From NCBI GenBank assembly GCA_963769115.1, contig CAVYKN010000019.1, positions 186,001 through 250,000 on the forward strand: 64,000 nucleotides of DNA, given 5' to 3'. How positions within the stretch are numbered: position 1 is the first letter of the stretch; each line of letters opens with the position of its first letter. The stretch comes from DASTFY01 sp963769115 (GTDB lineage: Bacteria; Actinomycetota; Acidimicrobiia; Acidimicrobiales; Ilumatobacteraceae). The notes below the pieces were generated by a model, which saw nothing but the letters and a program-made list of their open reading frames with translations, did not search any database and was not told where the DNA came from. The position numbers and the translations under genes were made by a program. Below, one piece after another: positions 50,131 to 57,476 of the stretch.

Positions 50131-52010
50131 GACTGGCGGGAGCCCAACCAGAGCACGGCGAGCGGAGGGATGGTCAGGAACGCCGACGCCGGCTGCCCCT
50201 GGTGCGGCTCGTCGTCACCGGCCCACGCGGACCGGGACCCGCCACTGCCCGTTCCCCCGAAGTACGTGGCGTTCGTGTCGAGGAGCACCTGCCACTCGCC
50301 GGCCCAGGGGAGGCCGATGCGGTAGCCCTCGCGCGCCACGGGTGTGAGGTTGGCGGCACAGGCCACCACCTCTTTGCCGTCGGTCGACCAGCGCAGGAAG
50401 CTGAACATCGAGTGCTCGGCGTCGTCGGCGTCGAGCCACTGGAAGCCGCCGGGGAGGTGGTCCTGCTCGCCGAGCGCCTTCCACTCCTTCGCCACCCGGT
50501 TCACGGACCGCACCAGCTCCTGCACGCCGCGGTGGCGCTCGCCCTCCAGCGCCGCCCAGTCCATCCCCGTCGTCTCGTTCCACTCGCCCCACTGCGCGAC
50601 CTCGCCGCCCATGAACAGCATCGGGTCGCCGGGATAGGCCCACATCCACCCGAACAGCGCGCGCAGGTTGGCGAAGCGCCGCCACTCGTCCCCCGGCATC
50701 TTGTTGAGCAGCGAGCCCTTCCCGTGCACGACCTCGTCGTGCGACAGGGGCAGCACGAACTGCTCGCTGTGCGCGTAGAGGAGGCCGAACGTCAGATCCC
50801 GGTGGTGCCAGCGGCGATGCACCGGATCGTGGGCGAAGTAGCCGAGCGTGTCGTGCATCCAGCCCATGTTCCACTTGTGGCTGAAGCCGAGGCCGCCGTG
50901 GTGGACGGGATGGCTGACGCCCGGCCAGGACGTCGACTCCTCGGCGATCATCACGGTGCTCGGGTGCTCGGCGAAGACAGCGACGTTGAGCTGGCGCAGG
51001 AACTCGATGGCCTCGAGGTTCTCGCGGCCGCCGTGCTCGTTCGGGACCCAGGCGCCGGCCGGACGGGAGTAGTCGAGGTAGAGCATCGACGCCACCGCAT
51101 CGACTCGCAGGCCGTCGATGTGGAACTCCTCCATCCAGTAGAGGGCGTTGGCGATGAGGAAGTTGCGGACCTCGTGGCGGCCGTAGTTGAAGACGAGCGT
51201 CCCCCAGTCGGGGTGCTCACCCTTGCGGGGATCGACGTGCTCGTACAGGGCCGTGCCGTCGAAGCGGGCCAATGCCCAGTCGTCCTTCGGGAAGTGCGCC
51301 GGCACCCAGTCGGCGATGACGCCGATGCCGCGCTGGTGCAGGCGGTCGACGAGGAAGCGGAAGTCGTCCGGTGTGCCGTAGCGCGACGTGGGCGCGAAGT
51401 ACCCCGTGACCTGGTAGCCCCACGAGCCCCCGTAGGGATGCTCCATGACCGGCATGAGCTCGACGTGGGTGAAGCCCAGGCGTTCCACGTAGTCGGTCAG
51501 CTCGTCGGCCAGGTCGCGGTAGGTCAGACCGGGACGCCACGAGCCGGCGTGCACCTCGTAGATCCGCATCGGGTGGTGCGCATCACGGTCCCGGGCGTCA
51601 CGAGCTTCCATCCAGTCGTCGTCGGCCCACTCATGACTGCTGGCGGTGACGATGCTCGCCGTCGAGGGCGGCTGCTCGCACTGGCGGGCCATCGGGTCCG
51701 CCTTCAGCCGGACCTGGCCGTCGATGCCCTCGACCGCGTACTTGTAGCGGGCACCCACGGCCGCGTCCGCAACACGGGTGGCCCACACGCCGGACGCGCC
51801 CTGGCTCCTCATGCGGTCGGCCCCGATGCGCCAGTGGTTCCAGTCTCCGACGACCGACACCGCCCGGGCGTTCGGCGCCCAGACGGCGAAGGTGGCGCCT
51901 TCCTCCCGGACGTGGGCGCCGAGCACGTCCCAGAGTCGCCAGTGCCGTCCCTCGCCGATGAGGTGGAGGTCGACGTCACCCAGCAGCGGGCGGGCGGGGG
52001 AGGCCGGCAC
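50127..52010 (-). CDS. glgB: 1,4-alpha-glucan branching enzyme
   Basis: The 627-aa protein is the short GlgB form with one N-terminal CBM48 (GATFAVWAPNARAVSVVGDWNHWR) and a GH13 barrel: HVELMPVMEHPYGGSWGYQVTGYFAPTSRYG, the nucleophile Asp in IDGLRVDAVASMLYLDYSR, acid/base Glu in VMIAEESTSWPGV and VLPLSHDEVVHGKGSLLNKM. The C-terminal all-beta domain ends PPLAVLWLG. It makes alpha-1,6 branches in glycogen. It is divergent from the GT4 gene (60-base gap), which probably elongates the same polymer. Confidence 0.93.
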   Translation of the reverse strand: MPASPARPLLGDVDLHLIGEGRHWRLWDVLGAHVREEGATFAVWAPNARAVSVVGDWNHWRIGADRMRSQGASGVWATRVADAAVGARYKYAVEGIDGQVRLKADPMARQCEQPPSTASIVTASSHEWADDDWMEARDARDRDAHHPMRIYEVHAGSWRPGLTYRDLADELTDYVERLGFTHVELMPVMEHPYGGSWGYQVTGYFAPTSRYGTPDDFRFLVDRLHQRGIGVIADWVPAHFPKDDWALARFDGTALYEHVDPRKGEHPDWGTLVFNYGRHEVRNFLIANALYWMEEFHIDGLRVDAVASMLYLDYSRPAGAWVPNEHGGRENLEAIEFLRQLNVAVFAEHPSTVMIAEESTSWPGVSHPVHHGGLGFSHKWNMGWMHDTLGYFAHDPVHRRWHHRDLTFGLLYAHSEQFVLPLSHDEVVHGKGSLLNKMPGDEWRRFANLRALFGWMWAYPGDPMLFMGGEVAQWGEWNETTGMDWAALEGERHRGVQELVRSVNRVAKEWKALGEQDHLPGGFQWLDADDAEHSMFSFLRWSTDGKEVVACAANLTPVAREGYRIGLPWAGEWQVLLDTNATYFGGTGSGGSRSAWAGDDEPHQGQPASAFLTIPPLAVLWLGSRQS

Positions 52011-52070
52011 GCGGCCGACTCTACGCGCGGCCCGATGGGCTCCGACCCGTGCGGGCTACCTTGACCCGCC

Positions 52071-53246
52071 GTGCGCGTGGCGATGGCGTCGTGGGAGTTC
52101 CCGCCCCTGGTGGTCGGAGGCATCGCGGCCCACGCAGACGGCCTGGCCCGGGCGCTGGCCCGCGCCGGTCACGAGGTGGTGGTGCTCACGCTGCACCACC
52201 CCGACGTCCCTGACGATGCCGAGGTCGACGGGGTCAGGGTGCTGCGGGCGGTGGCCGAGCTCCCCTGGCTCCCCGACGACCAGTTCGTGGCCCGCATGGC
52301 CGGCTCCAACCACCACCTGGTGGCGCTGGCCGCCCGTCTCGGGGACTGGCGACCGGACGTCGTGCACGCCCACGACTGGCTGGTGGCGTGGGCCGGGCAG
52401 ACCCTGCGGACCTGGTGGGGCGTGCCGCTGGTGGCCACGATCCACGCCACCGAACGGGGACGCAGCGGGGGTCACCTCGGGCCTGGCCAACCGTCGGCCA
52501 TCAACAGCGTCGAGTGGTGGCTGACCTACGAGGCCACCCGGGTCATCTGCTGCTCGCAGTTCATGCGCCACGAGGTGATGGACGCGTTCCAGCTGCCCGG
52601 CGACAAGGTGGACGTGGTGCCGAACGGCGTCGACCCCGCGGAGTGGGCGCCGGCCGACGACGGTGGGCGGCGCCGGCGCGGCGGCGATGAGCCGCTGCTC
52701 GTGACGTGGGGGCGGGTGCAGTACGAGAAGGGCTTCCAGACCTTCGTCCACGCGCTGCCCGAGGTCCGCCAGGCCGTGCCGGGGGTGCGGGCCGTGGTGG
52801 CCGGGCAGGGTTCGTACCTGTCGGATCTCCACGCCGCGGCCCGGGCCGTGGGGGTGGAGGACATCTGCTCCTTCCCGGGCTTCGTGCCCGACGACGAGCT
52901 CAAGGGTCTGCTCCACGAGGCGACGGTGGCGGTCATCCCGAGCCTCTACGAGCCCTTCGGCATCGTGGCGCTGGAGGCCATGGCGGCGGGCGCCCCCGTC
53001 CTCGCCGCGGCGTCGGGCGGGCTGGTGGAGGTGATCGACGGGACGGGCGCCGGCGTCCTCTACCCGGCCGGCGACCCCGGCGCCCTGAGCGCGGCGATGC
53101 GGCGGATGCTGGCCCAGCCGGACGGGCTGGCCGAGCAGCAAGCTGCCGCCGCCAAGCTGCTCGAGGGCTACACGTGGGACGCCGTGGCCGCCCGGACCGT
53201 CCCCGTCTACACCGCCGCCACCGCCCTGGCCAACCCCACCGCCTGA
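52071..53246 (+). CDS. GT4 glycosyltransferase, glycogen synthase-like
   Basis: The 391-aa GT-B protein opens MRVAMASWEFPPLVVGGIAAHADGLARALARAGHEV, the typical actinobacterial GlgA/GlgM-like start, with DVVHAHDWLVAWAG, TIHATERGRSGGHL, VVPNGVDPAEW, the donor-site EPFGIVALEAMAAG (E-x7-E) and a C-terminal helix. Members use ADP-glucose or UDP-glucose to extend alpha-glucan, or to make maltose-1-phosphate. Its position opposite glgB supports glycogen metabolism. The exact donor and acceptor are open. Confidence 0.85.
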   Translation: MRVAMASWEFPPLVVGGIAAHADGLARALARAGHEVVVLTLHHPDVPDDAEVDGVRVLRAVAELPWLPDDQFVARMAGSNHHLVALAARLGDWRPDVVHAHDWLVAWAGQTLRTWWGVPLVATIHATERGRSGGHLGPGQPSAINSVEWWLTYEATRVICCSQFMRHEVMDAFQLPGDKVDVVPNGVDPAEWAPADDGGRRRRGGDEPLLVTWGRVQYEKGFQTFVHALPEVRQAVPGVRAVVAGQGSYLSDLHAAARAVGVEDICSFPGFVPDDELKGLLHEATVAVIPSLYEPFGIVALEAMAAGAPVLAAASGGLVEVIDGTGAGVLYPAGDPGALSAAMRRMLAQPDGLAEQQAAAAKLLEGYTWDAVAARTVPVYTAATALANPTA

Positions 53247-53257
53247 GCGCCCTCGGC

Positions 53258-53281
53258 TACCGATTCGACGTCGATTCGCCG
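53258..53281. repeat. 24-bp palindrome family, copy B (partly degenerate)
   Basis: The left arm TACCGATTCGACG is identical to copy A at 1680 except for one base, but the right arm (TCGATTCGCCG) has lost symmetry at four pairs. It begins 12 bases after the glycosyltransferase stop and 43 bases before copy C. Confidence 0.45.
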
Positions 53282-53300
53282 GGCGTGACCCCGGTCACAC

Positions 53301-53328
53301 GCCACCGAATCGATATCGATTCGGTGGC
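53301..53328. repeat. 28-bp perfect palindrome, copy C
   Basis: The sequence is fully self-complementary, with half-site GCCACCGAATCGAT. Relative to copy D at 60124 the outer pair differs as T-A versus C-G, a compensatory change. It stands in the 284-base gap between the glycosyltransferase and the ABC binding-protein gene, 203 bases before that start. The rest of the gap holds no ORF; it is C/G-rich and ends in an AT-rich TTGTTCATAAAGTCGAT just before the start. Confidence 0.65.
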
Positions 53329-53530
53329 GGGGTTCTCGCGGCGGCTGGTACCGCTGGGCGAGACGAAGGGCCGCGAGAACCCGCCCGGGGCGGCTTCTCA
53401 GACGCCCCGACCGCCCCTTGTGCCGCCGTCACCGCGACGGGCGGCGAGGCAGGGACCGACCCGCCCGGCGGTCCCGCGACAGCCCGCGCGCTCTTGCCCT
53501 GGTCCCCAATTGTTCATAAAGTCGATCGAC

Positions 53531-54696
53531 ATGACCGAAACACTGAACCCCCCCACCTCCCGCCGGTTCCGGCGCGGTCGGCTGGCAGCCCTCGGGCTCG
53601 CCGCGCTGGCCGTGCTCGGCGCCTGCGGTAGCGACGGCGGTAGCAGCGACTCCGCTGACACCACCGCCGCACCCGGCACCGAAGCCGCCGCCCCGGCGGA
53701 GTCGACCTCGGCGGCCCCGGCCACCGATGCCCCCGCCTCGACGGAGCCCGTCACGCTGCGCCTCGGCTACTTCCCCAACGTCACGCACGCCACGGCCCTG
53801 GTCGGGGTGGGCAAGGGGATCTTCGAGGAGCATCTGGGCGACAACGTCACGCTCGAGACCAGCACGTTCAACGCCGGCACCGAGGCGTCCGAGGCGCTCT
53901 TCGCCGACGCCATCGACATGACGTACATCGGGCCCAACCCGGCCATCAACGCCTACGCCAAGTCGAACGGCGAGGCCGTCCGCGATCATCTCCGGCGCCA
54001 CCTCCGGCGGTGCGTTCCTCGTCGTGAAGCCCGAGATCACCGACGTCGAGGGCCTCAGGGGCAAGACGCTGGCCACGCCCAGCCTGGGCAACACCCAGGA
54101 CGTGGCCTCGCGGTCCTGGCTCAAGGAGAACGGCCTGGAGACCGACGAGGCCGGTGGCGGCGACGTGAGCATCGCCCCGCAGGAGAACAGCCAGACGCTG
54201 CAGACCTTCGTGTCCGGCGACATCGACGGCGCCTGGGTGCCGGAGCCGTGGGCGACCCGCCTCATCCAGGAGGGCGGCGGCAAGGTGCTCGTCGACGAGC
54301 GCGACCTGTGGCCCGAGGGCCAGTACGTCACCACCCACGTCATGGTGGCGACCAAGTTCCTCGACGAGCACCCGGACGTGGTGAAGCAGTTCCTCGAGGG
54401 TCAGGTGGCGGCGAACGAGTTCGTCAACGCCAACTCCGACGAGGCCAAGACCGTCGCCAACGACGAGATCGGCAAGATCACCGGCAAGCCGCTCAAGGCC
54501 GAGGTCATCGACGCCGCGTGGCCCAACCTGACCTTCACCGACGACCCGATCGCCAGCTCGCTGATCGGCTCGGCGGAGGACGCCGTCGCCGTCGGCCTGC
54601 TCGACCCGGTCGACAACCTCGCCGGGGATCTACGACCTCACCATCCTCAACCAGGTCCTGGCCGCCGCCGGTCAGCCGGAGGTGTCCCAGCTGTGA
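53531..54696 (+). CDS. SsuA/NMT1-type ABC substrate-binding lipoprotein (two apparent frameshifts)
   Basis: It starts at ATG 53531. The signal ends LAVLGAC (lipobox) and is followed by a Ser/Thr/Ala linker. The binding domain has VTLRLGYFPNVTHATALVGVGKGIFEEHLGDNVTLET, EALFADAIDMTYIGPNPAINAY, RGKTLATPSLGNTQDVASRSWL and GDIDGAWVPEPWATRLIQEGGG. This GYFPNVTHA form is typical of sulfonate/nitrate/aliphatic ligands. Shifts near 53985 and 54625 are needed, ending AAAGQPEVSQL. Its stop overlaps the ATPase start (GTGA). Confidence 0.82.
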
Positions 54697-55499
54697 CCAC
54701 CACCACCCTCGTGCCCGAAGGCTTCCATGCCAACCCCAGCAAGAACGGGGCCGGGGCGCCGCGGGTGGCCTTGAACGCAGTCAGCAAGCGGTTCGGGAGC
54801 GGGGACAACGGCGTCCTCGCTCTCGATCGCATCTCCCTCCAGGTCCAGGCCGGCGAGTTCGTCTGCCTGGTCGGAGCGTCGGGTTGCGGCAAGACCACCC
54901 TCCTCAACCTGGTGGCCGGTCTCGACCACCCGACGGCCGGCGAAGTGGTCCTCAGCGGCAAGGCCGCCCTGATGTTCCAGGAGTCCGCGCTCTTCCCGTG
55001 GCTGTCTGTGGGCAAGAACGTCGAGCTGGCGTTGCGCCTGCGCGGCGTGCCCCGCAGGCAGCGCAGGACCCGCGTCGTCGAGCTCCTGGAGCTGGTGCGG
55101 CTGGAGGGCTTCGTCGACAAGCAGCCCCACCAGCTCTCCGGCGGCATGCGCCAGCGGGTCGCCCTGGCCCGGGCGCTGGCCCAGGAGGCCGACGTGCTCC
55201 TCATGGACGAGCCTTTCGGCGCGCTGGACGCCATGACCCGCGACGTCATGCACGACGAGCTGGAGCGGATCTGGCGGGAGACCCACTCGACCATCCTCTT
55301 CGTCACCCACAACGTCCGGGAGGCCGGTCGCCTCGCTGACCGCATCGTGCTCCTCACCAGCCGGCCCGGCCGGGTGGCCGCGGAGTTCCCGGTCGACATC
55401 GCCCGCCCCCGACGCCTCGAGGCCCCCGATGTCTCTGCCCTGACCGCCGAGGTCACGGGCCGCCTGCGCGAGGAGGTGGCTCGCCATGGCCGTCGCTGA
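54693..55499 (+). CDS. ABC transporter ATP-binding protein, SsuB/TauB type
   Basis: The 268-aa ATPase starts at GTG 54693, overlapping the upstream stop. Motifs: Walker A GASGCGKTT, Q-loop ALMFQESALFPWLSV, signature LSGGMRQR, Walker B VLLMDEPFGALDA, switch ILFVTHNVREA. The FPWLSV and HNVREAGRLADRIVLL segments fit the nitrate/sulfonate/taurine subfamily. It overlaps the permease gene by 14 bases. The operon is SBP, ATPase, permease. Confidence 0.9.
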   Translation: MTTTTLVPEGFHANPSKNGAGAPRVALNAVSKRFGSGDNGVLALDRISLQVQAGEFVCLVGASGCGKTTLLNLVAGLDHPTAGEVVLSGKAALMFQESALFPWLSVGKNVELALRLRGVPRRQRRTRVVELLELVRLEGFVDKQPHQLSGGMRQRVALARALAQEADVLLMDEPFGALDAMTRDVMHDELERIWRETHSTILFVTHNVREAGRLADRIVLLTSRPGRVAAEFPVDIARPRRLEAPDVSALTAEVTGRLREEVARHGRR

Positions 55500-56361
55500 G
55501 CAGCAGCTCAAGGAGCGCCAGGAACAGGAGCTGGCCGGCCTCGACGCCCTCGAGACCGTCGTCGAGCCCACACCGTCGTTCGCGTCGCGGGCCTGGGCGA
55601 TGTTGTGGCCCAAGCTGATGGCGATCGTGATCGTCGTCGGCGGTTGGCAGCTCGTGGTGATGAGCGGGTGGAAGCCCGAGTTCGTGCTGCCGTCGCCCTT
55701 CACCGTGTTCCAGCGGCTGTGGGAAGACATGCAGACAGCCGAGTTCTGGAACGCCATCAACGTGACCATGCAGCGGGCAGTGAAGGGCTACGCGCTGGCG
55801 CTGATCATCGGCGTGGCCATCGGCCTCGCCGTGTCCAGGTCCCGCGTCCTGCGGGCCGCCGTCGGATCACTGATCACGGGACTCCAGACCATGCCCTCCG
55901 TGGCCTGGTTCCCGCTGGCCATCCTGCTCTTCAAGTTGAGCGAAGCGGCGATCATGTTCGTGATCGTGCTGGGCGCCGCCCCGTCGATCGCCAACGGCCT
56001 GATCCACGGCGTCGACCACGTGCCACCGATCATGCTGCGGGCGGGCCGCGTGCTGGGTGCCAAGGGCATCTCGGCCTACCGGTACGTCATCCTGCCCGCC
56101 GCCCTTCCGTCGTTCACCGCTGGGCTCAAGCAGGGCTGGGCGTTCTCGTGGCGCAGCCTCATGGCCGGCGAGCTGCTGGTGATCATCGCCAACAGCAAGT
56201 CCCTGGGCTTCCTGCTGGCCTCCAACCGGGAGCTCGTGGACGCACCGGGCCTGATGGCGACGATGATCGTCATCCTCGTCATCGGCATCATCGTGGACGC
56301 GCTGTTCTTCGCCCAGATCGAGAAGCGCCTCCGCCACCGCTGGGGTCTCGACCAGTCGTAG
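55486..56361 (+). CDS. ABC transporter permease, SsuC/TauC type
   Basis: The 291-aa protein has a cytoplasmic N-terminus of about 35 residues and about six TM helices. Typical stretches are PSPFTVFQRLWED, TMQRAVKGYALALIIGVAIGLAVSRS, TGLQTMPSVAWFPLAILLFKLSEAAIMFVIVLGAAPSIANGLI and the EAA loop (MLRAGRVLGAKGISAYRYVILPAALPSFTAGLKQGWAFSWRSLMAGELL). The substrate is likely a sulfonate, nitrate or similar anion. A Rrf2 regulator gene follows on the other strand. Confidence 0.88.
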   Translation: MAVAEQQLKERQEQELAGLDALETVVEPTPSFASRAWAMLWPKLMAIVIVVGGWQLVVMSGWKPEFVLPSPFTVFQRLWEDMQTAEFWNAINVTMQRAVKGYALALIIGVAIGLAVSRSRVLRAAVGSLITGLQTMPSVAWFPLAILLFKLSEAAIMFVIVLGAAPSIANGLIHGVDHVPPIMLRAGRVLGAKGISAYRYVILPAALPSFTAGLKQGWAFSWRSLMAGELLVIIANSKSLGFLLASNRELVDAPGLMATMIVILVIGIIVDALFFAQIEKRLRHRWGLDQS

Positions 56362-56410
56362 CCCCACCGGCCGTCAGCCGAGGCCTCCGCCCCCGCCACC
56401 AACCGCTCGG

Positions 56411-56866
56411 TCAGTGGGGGCGAAGGGCCTCCGGATCCTCGAGGAGCTCGGGGATCAGGTCGGGCAGGTGGTCCTCGGCGATGTCGGCCACGGTCACGAG
56501 CTCGAGCACGGCCCGGAGGTTGGCCCGAACCGCCAGCCACACGTCGCGCAGGGACGACGCGCTCCCCTCGTAGTCGAGGCTGTCCGGCCGGGAGCCGCGT
56601 ACGTCGGCCAGGGGCCCCTCGACGGCGCGGATGATGTCGGCCACGGTGATCTCGGCCGCCGGCTTGGCCAGCCGGTAGCCACCGTCGACGCCGCGCTGCG
56701 TGGCCACCAGCCCCGCCCGCTTCAGCTCGTGCAGGATGTTCTCCAGGAAGCTCTGCGGGATGCCTTGCGCTGACGCCAGTCGTTCGCCCCGCACCGGGCC
56801 CCCGCCCTGTCCGGCCAGCTCGCACATGGCCCGCACCGCGTAGTCCACCTTGGCCGTGATCCGCAC
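56411..56866 (-). CDS. Rrf2-family transcriptional regulator
   Basis: The 151-aa protein from GTG 56866 opens VRITAKVDYAVRAMCELAGQ and has LASAQGIPQSFLENILHELKRAGLVATQRGVDGGYRLAKPAAEITVADIIRAVEGPLADVRG, the Rrf2 winged helix with the GGYRL wing. The three clustered Cys of IscR/NsrR are absent, as in the cysteine-metabolism regulator CymR. Adjacent to a sulfonate-type transporter this suggests sulfur control, by inference. It ends convergently 49 bases from the permease. Confidence 0.85.
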   Translation of the reverse strand: MRITAKVDYAVRAMCELAGQGGGPVRGERLASAQGIPQSFLENILHELKRAGLVATQRGVDGGYRLAKPAAEITVADIIRAVEGPLADVRGSRPDSLDYEGSASSLRDVWLAVRANLRAVLELVTVADIAEDHLPDLIPELLEDPEALRPH

Positions 56867-56935
56867 CGCCCGCGAGCGTAGTGGCGCCCTGCGGCCGGGG
56901 CCGTTCGACGGGAGCGGGCTCGCTACGCTGCCGCC

Positions 56936-57422
56936 GTGGCCGACGACACGCACCCCCAGGATCGTGAGTGGACCCATGACCCGCTGGAGCGGAGCTTCTT
57001 CGCCACCGATCGGACGGGGCTACCTCGTGGGCATCGTCGTGTTCGGCCTGTTCGGGTTCCTCGTGGCCCGCACGCAGGCACCGGAGTGGGGCACCGGCGC
57101 CGCCATCGGCGCCGCCCTCTTCGTGGCTGTCTTCGCCGGCATCCTCGGTGGCGTGGTCCTCATCGGCCTCTGGGCGATGAAGAACGAGGAGCTGATCCGC
57201 GGCAACGAGACCGGCCACGCCGCCGCCGTCGACGTCGCGCAGGACGCCGAGCCGGCCGATCCCGAGCCGGTCGAGGGTGACCCGGCCGACGCCGCGGAGG
57301 CGCCCGGCGTCGCCGACGTCCTCGGGACCGAACCGGACGACGAGACGCCGGCGGAGGCGGAGCCGGCCGCCACCTCAGCGGCGACGCCGAGCGGAGCCCC
57401 GGAGGAGCCCGCCGCCGGCTGA
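56936..57422 (+). CDS. Two-TM membrane protein with acidic tail, unknown function (one apparent frameshift)
   Basis: It starts at GTG 56936 (ADDTHPQDREWTHDPLERSFF). After a shift near 57018 it continues GRGYLVGIVVFGLFGFLVARTQAP and AAIGAALFVAVFAGILGGVVLIGLWAM, two TM helices. It then ends in a long Glu/Asp/Pro/Ala-rich cytoplasmic tail (DAEPADPEPVEGDPADAAEAP). The low-complexity acidic tail is unusual in size for a 160-residue protein. It is divergent from the Rrf2 gene and 54 bases ahead of glgP. Confidence 0.6.
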
Positions 57423-57476
57423 ACCCGTCTGGCGCCGCCCGCGGAAGGCGGCCCCGGCACGGCTACCGTCCGATCC

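Noticed and set aside
53258..53328. Palindromes B and C read only as the terminator of the glycosyltransferase gene
   Set aside because: The same palindromes also stand at 1680, where no plus-strand gene ends, and there is no T-tract. Termination may be a side role but does not explain the family.
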